A stretch of 64,000 nt of DNA, taken from NCBI RefSeq assembly GCF_003428625.2, contig NZ_QVQT02000004.1, forward strand, positions 620,001 to 684,000, in the 5' to 3' direction. Both the position numbers and the translations under genes were made by a program. Source of the stretch: Paracidobacterium acidisoli. Its GTDB lineage: Bacteria; Acidobacteriota; Terriglobia; Terriglobales; Acidobacteriaceae. Position 1 is the stretch's first letter. Each line of letters opens with the position of its first letter. Shown here piece after piece: positions 1-7,226 of the stretch. A model generated the notes under the pieces. The model was not told where the DNA came from, did not search any database, and saw only the letters and a list, made by a program, of their open reading frames with translations.

Positions 1-1
1 C

Positions 2-1171
2 GACATGGCGCTCTTCTTCCTCAAAAGCACCGCGCCCCACCTGCTCAAAGACGTCCCCGGCGGCGACAAATACCTCACCAAAGACCAGAAGGTCCTCGAC
101 CACGGCGCCATGGTTTTCGCCGATACCTGCGCTCGCTGCCACTCCAGCAAAATCCCCACCCCCGCGCCCGGAGTCGATCCCGGCGGCTGCTCCGGCAAGG
201 ACTACCTTACCTGCTGGAACAAGTACTGGGCCTGGACCAAAACCGACGACTTCAAAACCAAAATGAGGGCCATCGTCCAGCAGAAGGACTTCCGCGACGA
301 CAACTACTTCTCGACCGAGCTCCGCGTGCCCGAGACCGTCCTGCGCACCAACGCCTGCAGCTCGCTCGCCACCAACGCCATCGCCGGCAACATCTGGGAC
401 AACTTCTCTTCGCAGACCTACAAAGAGCTGCCCTCCATCGGCCAGGTCACCGTCTACGATCCCTATACCGGAGCGCCCAGCCAGTACACCATGCCCGCCG
501 GAGGCCGCGGATACATCCGTCCCGCCTCGCTCATCAGCATCTGGTCAACCGCGCCCTTCCTGCAGAACAACGTCATCGGCACTTTCAACCCCAGCCCCTC
601 CGTCGACGCGCGCATGGCTTCCTTCCAGGACGCCATCGAAAAAATGCTGTGGCCCGAAAAGCGTGAGAAAGATCCGGTCCTCGGCGACAAAATTCCCGGC
701 TACATCGACCGCACCACCGCCACCAGCTGGCTCATCATCCGCGGCGGCTATCTGCCCGACTTCCTCCGGCCTCTGCTCAGCCCCGCTCACCGCTTCTTCC
801 CGGCCATCTTCGGCGAAGGCGAAATCAAGCTCGGACCCATCCCCGCCGGCACGCCCGTCAATCTCCTCGCCGACATCGATCTGCTCGGCGAATCGACCGC
901 AACGCCGGAGGAAAAACTCGACCACCAGAAGAAGGTGCTGGATCTGCTGACGAAGCTCATCCACGATCTCAACGCGCTGCCGCCCAATGCCACCGACGAC
1001 GACGCGCGCAAGGTCTTCGCCAACGTCGTTCAGCCCATGCTCGCACTCAGCAAGTGCCCCGACTTCGTCGTCAACCGCGGCCACTACTTCGGCACCGCCT
1101 CCTACCCCGGAGAGCCCGCTCTCACCGACGACGACAAACGCGCCCTCATCGAATATCTGAAGACGCTCTGA
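2..1171 (+). CDS. c-type cytochrome domain protein, 3' part (5' end outside window)
   Basis: The reading frame is open from the first complete codon of the window, so the true start probably lies upstream; the first ATG seen is at base 5. A heme-binding CxxCH motif (CARCH) lies about 42 residues after that ATG, the signature of covalently bound heme c, so the product should act in the periplasm or at the outer face of the membrane. The rest (about 340 residues) has no second CxxCH. It includes a stretch with Trp, Asn and Pro (ISIWSTAPFLQNN), as in large cytochrome c/cytochrome c peroxidase-like proteins of Acidobacteria. The C-terminus ends in a helix typical of cytochrome c domains (DDKRALIEYLKTL). 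The electron partner and substrate cannot be told from this fragment. Confidence 0.7.
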   Translation, partial: DMALFFLKSTAPHLLKDVPGGDKYLTKDQKVLDHGAMVFADTCARCHSSKIPTPAPGVDPGGCSGKDYLTCWNKYWAWTKTDDFKTKMRAIVQQKDFRDDNYFSTELRVPETVLRTNACSSLATNAIAGNIWDNFSSQTYKELPSIGQVTVYDPYTGAPSQYTMPAGGRGYIRPASLISIWSTAPFLQNNVIGTFNPSPSVDARMASFQDAIEKMLWPEKREKDPVLGDKIPGYIDRTTATSWLIIRGGYLPDFLRPLLSPAHRFFPAIFGEGEIKLGPIPAGTPVNLLADIDLLGESTATPEEKLDHQKKVLDLLTKLIHDLNALPPNATDDDARKVFANVVQPMLALSKCPDFVVNRGHYFGTASYPGEPALTDDDKRALIEYLKTL

Positions 1172-1265
1172 CCAGCGGGTGCCGCACCTTCGCGAAGCTA
1201 AGGTGGGAAGGCAGTATTGAATCCTGGTGCCACGTCAGGACGTTCGTATAGGGCTTTGTATCAGG

Positions 1266-1283
1266 GCACGGCTTTAGCCGTGC
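1266..1283. repeat. Inverted repeat, 7-bp stem
   Basis: GCACGGC, loop TTTA, GCCGTGC: a perfect 7-bp stem with a 4-nt loop, without a T-run. It resembles extragenic palindromes rather than an intrinsic terminator. Confidence 0.6.
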
Positions 1284-1302
1284 CGTAACCCGCATGAAAA
1301 GA

Positions 1303-1318
1303 AGGGGCTTCAGCCCCT
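1303..1318. repeat. Inverted repeat of the GGGGCTTCAGCCCC type
   Basis: AGGGGCT, TC, AGCCCCT: a perfect 7-bp stem around a 2-nt centre. The same core recurs at 1457-1476 and 1498-1511 in this gap, so it is a local three-copy palindrome family. Confidence 0.6.
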
Positions 1319-1330
1319 AATGCAATGCCC

Positions 1331-1364
1331 CGGGTGCCCCATGTCTGGCTTTTCAGACATGGGA
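1331..1364. repeat. Dispersed palindromic repeat, copy 1
   Basis: The element begins CGGGTGCCCCATGT and contains the stem CCCATGTCT/AGACATGGG (1338-1346 with 1355-1363) around an 8-nt loop. A diverged copy, alike over most of its length, lies at 26623-26656, and a stem with a similar CCATGTC core lies at 20262-20299. This makes it a dispersed extragenic repeat. Confidence 0.6.
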
Positions 1365-1425
1365 TCGCGCAACCTTAAACCTCTGCCATCCTGAGCGAGC
1401 GCAGCGAGTCGAAGGACCTGCATTT

Positions 1426-1450
1426 CCGGATCTCGCGCAGCGAGATCCGG
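1426..1450. repeat. Inverted repeat, 10-bp perfect stem
   Basis: CCGGATCTCG, loop CGCAG, CGAGATCCGG. It follows a GAGCGAGCGCAGCGAGTCGAAGG segment split here as GAGCGAGCGCAG and CGAGTCGAAGG (1393-1415). A related GGGCGAGCGCAGCGAAG occurs near 46983. Confidence 0.6.
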
Positions 1451-1456
1451 TAGAAG

Positions 1457-1476
1457 CCCCGGGCTTCAGCCCGGGG
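1457..1476. repeat. Inverted repeat of the GGGGCTTCAGCCCC type, extended
   Basis: CCCCGGGCT, TC, AGCCCGGGG: a 9-bp perfect stem with the same TC centre as the element at 1303-1318. Confidence 0.6.
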
Positions 1477-1497
1477 GAAAGATCGATGGAATAAAAA

Positions 1498-1511
1498 GGG
1501 GCTTCAGCCCC
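1498..1511. repeat. Inverted repeat of the GGGGCTTCAGCCCC type, short
   Basis: GGGGCT, TC, AGCCCC: a 6-bp stem with the same TC centre, the third copy in this gap. Confidence 0.55.
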
Positions 1512-1582
1512 GGGCCTTCTTCGCAGGTCGCTCGGAAATCAACTTCAGTTCCGTCCCCACCCATGAGCTGGCTAAGTCTCCC

Positions 1583-1657
1583 GCTGACCGTTTTTCAGCT
1601 GGCCGTCTCATCGCTATCTGTCCCTTCGCTAACCGTTCCTTAGCTGCCCCGTTTCAC
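1583..1657 (+). repeat. 15-bp direct repeat array A (five units)
   Basis: Five consecutive units of exactly 15 bp start at 1583, 1598, 1613, 1628 and 1643. Each begins GCT, and units 1, 2 and 4 have GCT-xx-CCGT. The first is GCTGACCGTTTTTCA. Arrays with the same period and consensus lie at 30317, 45140-45325 and 60206. The array ends 34 bp before the GTG of the next gene, on the same strand. No known repeat class matches; a protein-binding array or an extragenic mobile repeat are both possible. Confidence 0.7.
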
Positions 1658-1691
1658 CCCGCATTCACGCCCTTTCGATTACCCTGTTGCG

Positions 1692-2687
1692 GTGCTGAAA
1701 TCCATCTCTGTCGCTGCCGTCTTCGTCATCCTGGCTTCCATCTCCTCCGCGCAAAAGCACAAAGACGTCGCCTTCCTGCCCGGCCACCGCGTCACCACCG
1801 ACGCGCACAACTGCTACCCCTACGACGGCCGCTGGAACGACCGCATCGACCGCGCGCTCTCCACCGGAACCCCCGTCGCCATCGAGCAGGATCTGCTCTG
1901 GTACACCGACCCCAAAACAGGGAAGTCCTGGTCCATCGTCACCCACGGCCAGCCCGCCACCGGCCAGGAGCCGACCATGGAGCACTACTTCTTCGACCGC
2001 GTGCGCCCCATCGTCGAGCAGGCCCTCCGCGACGGCAACCATGGCAACTGGCCGCTCATCACCCTCAATCTCGACTTCAAGGACGACAACCCCGACCACA
2101 TCGCCGCCGTCTGGCAGCTTCTCTCGAAGTACCGCGCCTGGCTCACCACCGCGTCCAAATCCGCCAACCCGGCTGACCTCACGCCGCTCACCGTCCGTCC
2201 CATCCTCGTCCTCACCGGCCAGCAGGACGCGCAGCAGGCCATCTTCTACGACAAGGTTCCCGTTGGCGGCACGCTCCTGCTCTTCGGAGCCGTCCACAAT
2301 CACGACGACGATCCCATGGCCGCGCCCGACGTCATCGAGCCCGAAAAGCCCACCACCTATCGCCGCTGGTGGAACAATCCCTGGAATGTCGTCGAGGCCG
2401 GAGGCCAGAACAAAGCCGGCGACTGGACGGCCGCCGACAATCAGCGCCTCCGCGCCCTCATCGCCCACGCCCACGCCAATCGTCTGTGGATTCGCTTCTA
2501 CACCCTCGACGGCGCATCTCCTAACGAGATGAAGCAGAACGGCTGGTTCAACGGCTACAACTTCGGCTCACTCGAAGCGGCAAAGCTCCGCTGGCACGCC
2601 GCAGCCCTCGACGGAGCCGACTACATCGCCTCCGACCAGTACGAACAGCTCGGCGCCCTCATCCACGCTCTTCCGCGCACGCATTAA
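1692..2687 (+). CDS. Secreted PI-PLC/GDPD-like phosphodiesterase (AIM6-like)
   Basis: 331 residues with a GTG start and a signal peptide (about residues 1-20, hydrophobic VAAVFVILASISSA followed by Q). The mature protein begins with a pattern typical of the PI-PLC-like phosphodiesterase superfamily: DAHNCYPYDGRWNDRIDRAL and then VAIEQDLLW. That is an early His-Asn pair, a segment listing a source residue, and an acidic E-x-D strand, as in glycerophosphodiester phosphodiesterases and the eukaryotic AIM6 family. LITLNLDFKD and IASDQYEQ fit later barrel strands. It is probably an exported phosphodiester hydrolase; the substrate is unknown. No clear Shine-Dalgarno precedes the GTG. A terminator-like hairpin follows the stop. 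Confidence 0.65.
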   Translation: MLKSISVAAVFVILASISSAQKHKDVAFLPGHRVTTDAHNCYPYDGRWNDRIDRALSTGTPVAIEQDLLWYTDPKTGKSWSIVTHGQPATGQEPTMEHYFFDRVRPIVEQALRDGNHGNWPLITLNLDFKDDNPDHIAAVWQLLSKYRAWLTTASKSANPADLTPLTVRPILVLTGQQDAQQAIFYDKVPVGGTLLLFGAVHNHDDDPMAAPDVIEPEKPTTYRRWWNNPWNVVEAGGQNKAGDWTAADNQRLRALIAHAHANRLWIRFYTLDGASPNEMKQNGWFNGYNFGSLEAAKLRWHAAALDGADYIASDQYEQLGALIHALPRTH

Positions 2688-2689
2688 AC

Positions 2690-2729
2690 TTTGAAGCCCG
2701 GCAGAGACCGGGCTTCAAAGGCGCTTTTC
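2690..2729 (+). terminator. Intrinsic terminator-like hairpin
   Basis: A 12-bp perfect stem (TTTGAAGCCCGG with CCGGGCTTCAAA, 2690-2701 and 2708-2719), a 6-nt loop and a short T-run at 2725-2728. It sits right after the stop of the phosphodiesterase and before the convergent gene ending at 2802, so it could serve both strands. Confidence 0.7.
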
Positions 2730-2801
2730 TATAAGGGATGAAAAATACCGGCACGCCGTCCTCATGAAACTGGCAGGACGGCTGCTCGCAGCGGAGCGCA
2801 G

Positions 2802-3356
2802 TTATTTCGTGAAGGCGTGCAGGCGTGCAGGCGGATGATCGGAAGCCAGGTCATGCCCGCAATGCACGCAGAAGAGATCGGTGATGCGGGTACTGCGGTA
2901 GCAATTGCCGCAGCACGGCGTTACCTGCCAGGCGCATTGCGGACAGAAGTGATACTCATTTTCCACCTGTGCTCCGCATGCCGGGCAGATCGAAATGATC
3001 GGCTGCCGAAGCAGAAAATAAAGCACCGCGCCGATGCCGCCGGGCATGACGATACACACCACAGTCCACAGGCGAAGACTCATACCGCGGCGTGGTGAGT
3101 CGCGGCTGATATAGCCGATCATCAGCACATAGAGTGCCGCCAGCGCGCTCCATGAGATCGAAAAATACAGGCGGAGGCCTACCGGTGGCCCCGGGTGGTG
3201 GCGATGGGCTGGCAGCACGATCCAGAAGATGTACTGCATCACCGCAAAAGCCAGAACGGCCCCGGCAACCGACCAGCGCGGGATCAGGTATAGCTCGTCC
3301 GAGAAGGTGCCGGTATTTTTTTGAGCGCGTTGCGGCGTGGAATCCATCCCGTCCAA
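2802..3356 (-). CDS. Membrane protein with C-terminal double zinc ribbon
   Basis: 184 residues. Three hydrophobic segments (about 30-50, 66-85 and 96-117) are followed by a cysteine-rich tail with four CxxC-type knuckles (CPAC, CPQC, CGNC, CVHC), i.e. two zinc ribbons on the cytoplasmic side. It is the last gene of an apparent three-gene operon behind an ECF sigma factor; a gap of 6 bp separates it from the preceding gene. Zinc-ribbon membrane proteins beside ECF sigma factors are often part of envelope sensing, but no family could be named, so the role is inferred from context only. Confidence 0.65.
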   Translation of the reverse strand: MDGMDSTPQRAQKNTGTFSDELYLIPRWSVAGAVLAFAVMQYIFWIVLPAHRHHPGPPVGLRLYFSISWSALAALYVLMIGYISRDSPRRGMSLRLWTVVCIVMPGGIGAVLYFLLRQPIISICPACGAQVENEYHFCPQCAWQVTPCCGNCYRSTRITDLFCVHCGHDLASDHPPARLHAFTK

Positions 3357-3362
3357 CCTCGT

Positions 3363-3749
3363 TTACCGCTTCCCGTTATGCAGGCGGTCATTCCTGCTCC
3401 AGCTAAAGATCAAAACCGCGAAAACGCCGGAAAACAGAAGCAGAATCAATGACATAACCATGGCGGGAGCATCGAAAAGGTGCTCGCCTCCAAAAAGATC
3501 GTCCACGCTGCTCCAGATCGCCGGTGTGAGCAGCACCACAAGAGCGCTCATCATCAGCAGTGCAATCCCCAGGTGCCGTCTGTGGCGTATGCGCTGCTCC
3601 TTCATCTCATTGGCAGCCTCCATGACGGCTCGCCGTGTACGCAGCACCACATCCAGATGAGGCAGGTTTCGCCGGCCATGAACATTGCTCAGCGCTGCGG
3701 TCTCCGCCACGCGCCGGTCTCTCTGCGGAAAAAGCGGGTTCTGGTTCAC
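3363..3749 (-). CDS. Small two-TM protein coupled to an ECF sigma factor
   Basis: 128 residues. The N-terminal ~55 residues are hydrophilic and basic (helical, NEMKEQRIRHRRHLG); two membrane segments follow (about 60-78 and 93-116). The start overlaps the stop of the upstream sigma gene by 4 bp (ATGA), implying translational coupling. That arrangement fits a membrane anti-sigma factor, but the usual HxxxCxxC zinc motif is absent, so this is inference from position. No recognised domain. Confidence 0.6.
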   Translation of the reverse strand: MNQNPLFPQRDRRVAETAALSNVHGRRNLPHLDVVLRTRRAVMEAANEMKEQRIRHRRHLGIALLMMSALVVLLTPAIWSSVDDLFGGEHLFDAPAMVMSLILLLFSGVFAVLIFSWSRNDRLHNGKR

Positions 3750-4459
3750 AGCGCCTCCGCGAGTGTATCGTCCAGCGCGTTGCCAACCCTGGTCGCTGCC
3801 TCAATCCGGGGGCGCAGTGCCGCCAGACCACGATACAGCCGCGATTTTACCGTGGAAAGAGGAGCACGCGTCACCCGGGCAATCTCTTCGAGCGACATTT
3901 CTTCATGAAAGCGCAGTACCAGAACTTCCCGGTGCAGGGGATCGAGCGTCAGCAGAGCCTCTGCCACCAGCTGGCCGCTCTCGCTGGTCTGCAGATGGTC
4001 AAACGGCGTTTTTTCGCCGCTCGGCACCTCAAAAGGCCGCTCCTCATCGCCACCCTCGCACATCTCCTCAAGGCTCGCCATGGAGCGCTTCCGCCGCAGG
4101 TCGATGACCAGATTGCGCGCGATGGTAAACAGCCACGTATCAAAGCGGGAGTTGCCGTTGAACTGAGCGCCGCGCATCAGCACCCGCATCCAGGTCTCCT
4201 GGAAGAGGTCTTCCGCGATCTCCCGATTGCTGGTCAGATACAGCAGGTAGCGCAGCAGCCGGTGCTGATATTGCAGAATAAGCTGGTCCAGCAGCTCCGG
4301 ATCATGGCGCTTCAGGCCTTCCGCGACGAGCGTGTTCTCGGACCGGACCTGCTCCGTAAGAGTGAGGGCAGTTGCGCTCATGTCACTCACTGAGACGGGC
4401 AAAGCCTTCTCAAAGACGCTGCCTGCGACCAGATTTTCAAGGCTCTGCGTCAGTCCCAT
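3746..4459 (-). CDS. ECF-type RNA polymerase sigma factor
   Basis: 237 residues, longer than the usual ~180-200 because of an N-terminal extension of about 45. The region 2 core is clear (LILQYQHRLLRYLLYLTSNREIAEDLFQETW split here as LILQYQHRLLRYLLYL and AEDLFQETW), with the -10-recognition helix NSRFDTWLFTIARNLVID. Region 4 (LDPLHREVLVLRFHEEMSL then TVKSRLYRGL) carries the helix-turn-helix for the -35 element. It heads a three-gene operon with two small membrane proteins. ATGs at residue 1, 27 and elsewhere are possible starts; the first is kept for lack of a decisive ribosome site. Confidence 0.9.
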   Translation of the reverse strand: MGLTQSLENLVAGSVFEKALPVSVSDMSATALTLTEQVRSENTLVAEGLKRHDPELLDQLILQYQHRLLRYLLYLTSNREIAEDLFQETWMRVLMRGAQFNGNSRFDTWLFTIARNLVIDLRRKRSMASLEEMCEGGDEERPFEVPSGEKTPFDHLQTSESGQLVAEALLTLDPLHREVLVLRFHEEMSLEEIARVTRAPLSTVKSRLYRGLAALRPRIEAATRVGNALDDTLAEAL

Positions 4460-4575
4460 CCGTCTGTCCTTTACCAGAGGGCTTCGTTCCCCGCAACCTG
4501 TGAGTTATCAGTATGACGCCCGGCCGGGGCCCCTGCAAGCAAACTCTGCGAAAGCAAAGCAATTAAACTAGAGGG

Positions 4576-5379
4576 ATGGAGATATTGTACGGCCTGCATT
4601 CCGTGGAAGAGGCTCTTCGCGCCGGAAGCAGGCGGTTTGACCATGTCTGTGTGGCCCGCGAACGGCAGGACCGCCGGCTGCAGGATGTGATCGACCTCTG
4701 CCGGGAAACCGGCGCCCGTCTGCGCTTTGAGCCGCGCGATCAGCTCACCCGCATGGCCGGAACCGCGGCACATCAGGGTGTGGTGGCCGTTGTCCGGGCA
4801 CGGGAGTTTCTCGATCTGGAGGATATCCTCGAGGCGCCTGCGCCCGAATCCGGGAATGCCCGTACTGCCCGCCTGCTTCTGGCCCTCGACGGGGTCGAAG
4901 ACCCTCAGAATCTCGGGGCTCTCCTGCGAACGGCCGATGCCGCCGGGGTGGACGGCGTTCTGCTTACCGAGCGCCGTTCAGCGCCACTTAGTCCCGTTGC
5001 CGTCAAAGCTTCAGCGGGCGCGGCAGAACATCTTCGCCTGGCAAGGGTCGTCAATCTGGTGCGGGCGCTCGAACAGCTTAAAGAGCGCAATATCTGGTGT
5101 GTCGGTCTCGATGAACGCGGCGAGACTGCCTACGATAGCTACGACTTCACCGCTGACACCGTCATCGTGCTGGGTCGCGAGGGTGCCGGGCTGCACGATC
5201 TTGTCCGCCGCACCTGCGATCACCTGCTGCGCATCCCCATGTCCGGCGGTGTCGCATCCCTCAATGTCTCCGCCGCAGGAGCGGTGGTGCTCTTCGAAGC
5301 GGCCCGTCAGCGGCGCAGCCTGGCGCCGGCAGCGAATGCTCCGGCAAAACCCAAAAAGCAAAAAGGTCTTGGCTCATGA
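4576..5379 (+). CDS. rlmB: 23S rRNA (guanosine-2'-O-)-methyltransferase, RlmB/SpoU family
   Basis: 267 residues. An N-terminal substrate-binding domain opens with the typical LYGLHSVEEAL. The SpoU methyltransferase domain contains the three SPOUT motifs: LLALDGVEDPQNLGALLRTA, VIVLGREGAGL and IPMSGGVASLNVSAA. The conserved Asn in motif 1, Gly-Arg-Glu-Gly in motif 2 and Ser-Leu-Asn in motif 3 form the knotted SAM site. The family methylates the 2'-OH of G2251 in 23S rRNA (E. coli numbering). The stop overlaps the next gene by 4 bp (ATGA). A Lys-rich C-terminus (KPKKQKGL) may aid RNA binding. Confidence 0.9.
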   Translation: MEILYGLHSVEEALRAGSRRFDHVCVARERQDRRLQDVIDLCRETGARLRFEPRDQLTRMAGTAAHQGVVAVVRAREFLDLEDILEAPAPESGNARTARLLLALDGVEDPQNLGALLRTADAAGVDGVLLTERRSAPLSPVAVKASAGAAEHLRLARVVNLVRALEQLKERNIWCVGLDERGETAYDSYDFTADTVIVLGREGAGLHDLVRRTCDHLLRIPMSGGVASLNVSAAGAVVLFEAARQRRSLAPAANAPAKPKKQKGLGS

Positions 5380-7202
5380 AGTTCTGGTTGTACCTGGGGG
5401 CAGGTCTGCTCTGCGCCCCTGCAGCATTTGCACAGCAGCCGGGCGCATCCCGGTCATCTCAGCCGCAGGTCCTCTTTTCCGGCCCGCAAAAAGCAGCGCC
5501 CGCTGTCCCGTCTTCGGAGAAGTCGGACGTGACCGATGCCGAGCGCTCTGCCGTAATCTTCACGGCGTATGACCTGGATGTGCATCTTGCCCCCTCCCGG
5601 CAATCGCTTGAGGTGCATGCGCGCGTCACCGTGCGGAACGGAGGCGCGGCTCCGCTGAAAGAACTTCCCCTGCAGATATCCTCAACCCTGTACTTCGAGA
5701 TGCTGGGTGCCAACGGCAAACGGCTGGCCTTCGTCCAGACCACCCTGAACAGCGACGTGGATCACAGCGGCCAGCTTCATGAGGCCGTGATCTCACTCCC
5801 CGAGCCGCTGGCACCGTCCGCTTCGCTCACCCTCGATGTCGATTACGGCGGTCAGATTCCCCTCACTGCAAAGCGTTTGCTGGCAATCGGTACCCCCGGC
5901 GTTCCTGCTGAGGCCTCCGACTGGGACCGCATCTCCGACGAGTTCACCGGCCTGCGCGGCTTCGGCAACGTCGTCTGGTATCCGGTCAGCTCCGTCCCCG
6001 CGGCACTGGGAGACGGAGACAAGGTCTTTGCCGAGATCGGACGCCAGAAGCTGCGTTCCGCAGATGCCACGATCACCATTCACCTGACGGACGAGTTTTT
6101 CAATGAGCCGCCCGATGTGGCCATCCTGGACGGTCACCTTATCCAGCTCGACAAACCGCGCGCCATGCCCAATGCCAGCTTTCCTGGCGTTATTACCGCT
6201 TCGCTCCCCACGGAGCGGCTTGGTTTTCAGGCGCCTTCTTTCTTTCTGGCCCAGCGAATCGCCACGCAGGGCGGCCACATTCGCGTGTATGCGCGAAACG
6301 CCAGTCAGGGCGACGCACAGGCATATCTGACCGCGGCGACGATGGCTCTGCCTCTGGTGCAGCAGTGGCTCGGGCAGCGTTCCGATGCCGCGCTGACGGT
6401 GCTGGATCTGCCTGAGCCCGACGACGCACCGGCCGAGACCGGCAGCGTGCTGCTGACAGCCTTCACTGCCACGGCTCCGGAAAATGTGGCGCCTGCTGTG
6501 GCTCACGGACTGGCGCATGCGTATTTCCATTCGCCGCGTGAGTGGCTCAATGAAGGAGTGGCCGGCCTCATCAGTGCGCTCTGGATTGAATCGACACAGG
6601 GACGCACCGCTGCCATGGAGCGCCTGAACGCCGAGCGGCCCGCTCTGGCCCTCGTCGAGCCTGGAACACCCGGTCAGGGAGCCGGCGAAAGCCTGCTGCA
6701 GGCCTCAGACGCTATCTACTATCGCACCAAGGCAACGTACGTGCTGTGGATGCTGCGCGATCTTGCCGGAGACAAACCACTGCAGCAAACCCTCGCTCTG
6801 TACGACCCTGCGCAGGACACCACACCGGAATACTTTGAGCATCTGCTGGAGCAGCAGTGCGGTAAAAACCTGCAATGGTTCTTCGACGACTGGGTCTACA
6901 ACGACAAGGGCCTGCCCGACCTTTCCATTGGAGGCGTCTATCCCGGCGCCGAGGCGCATGAGCAGACACTGCTGGCCATCGACATTACGAATGCCGGCTA
7001 CGCTGCCGCCGATGTGCCTCTCGTCATCCACTCCGGGGAAGCCGCTCTGACCCGGCGCGTCCAGGCCCCGGCGCATACGAAGATCACGTATCGGGTTCTG
7101 GTAACGGGCGATCCCACAGAAATAGACCTGAATGACGGCAGCGTTCCCGAGGTGCAGGCCAGCGTTCATGAAAAGGATCTGGTCACCGCACCCGTCCATT
7201 AG
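5376..7202 (+). CDS. Secreted M1-aminopeptidase-like protein with degenerate active site
   Basis: 608 residues with a signal peptide (about 1-19, cleaved after AFA). The N-terminal half is beta-rich like the M1 peptidase N-domain. The catalytic-like region reads HGLAH (377-381) followed by WLNEG (390-394), matching the M1 pattern HExxH...WLNEG in order. But the catalytic Glu is Gly, and only 11 residues rather than 18 separate the second His from the Glu. It is therefore probably not a working metallopeptidase, or uses another mechanism. The C-terminal part (YYRTKATYVLWMLRDL, FFDDWVYNKG-like) resembles the M1 helical domain. Translationally coupled to rlmB; role unknown. Confidence 0.75.
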   Translation: MKFWLYLGAGLLCAPAAFAQQPGASRSSQPQVLFSGPQKAAPAVPSSEKSDVTDAERSAVIFTAYDLDVHLAPSRQSLEVHARVTVRNGGAAPLKELPLQISSTLYFEMLGANGKRLAFVQTTLNSDVDHSGQLHEAVISLPEPLAPSASLTLDVDYGGQIPLTAKRLLAIGTPGVPAEASDWDRISDEFTGLRGFGNVVWYPVSSVPAALGDGDKVFAEIGRQKLRSADATITIHLTDEFFNEPPDVAILDGHLIQLDKPRAMPNASFPGVITASLPTERLGFQAPSFFLAQRIATQGGHIRVYARNASQGDAQAYLTAATMALPLVQQWLGQRSDAALTVLDLPEPDDAPAETGSVLLTAFTATAPENVAPAVAHGLAHAYFHSPREWLNEGVAGLISALWIESTQGRTAAMERLNAERPALALVEPGTPGQGAGESLLQASDAIYYRTKATYVLWMLRDLAGDKPLQQTLALYDPAQDTTPEYFEHLLEQQCGKNLQWFFDDWVYNDKGLPDLSIGGVYPGAEAHEQTLLAIDITNAGYAAADVPLVIHSGEAALTRRVQAPAHTKITYRVLVTGDPTEIDLNDGSVPEVQASVHEKDLVTAPVH

Positions 7203-7226
7203 CCGCACCTGGCCCGTCCGGAGGGG

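Larger units (their letters stand above)
1172..1691. other. 520-bp gene-free region packed with palindromes and a 15-bp repeat array
   Basis: No credible gene is seen. The region holds at least six perfect or near-perfect inverted repeats (1266-1283, 1303-1318, 1338-1363, 1426-1450, 1457-1476, 1498-1511) and a five-unit direct-repeat array (1583-1657) next to the following gene. The many stems with AT-rich or TC loops suggest REP-like extragenic elements. Some may end the cytochrome transcript, but none has a clear downstream T-run. Confidence 0.7.

Noticed and set aside
1563-1643. Short frame (MSWLSLPLTV...) in which repeat array A would code for a five-residue repeat
   Set aside because: Only 26 codons, no ribosome site, and the other arrays are interrupted by stops and by 16-17-bp units, so a coding role for the repeat is unlikely.
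1583-1657. CRISPR array
   Set aside because: Units are contiguous 15-bp repeats without unique spacers, and no cas genes are in the window.
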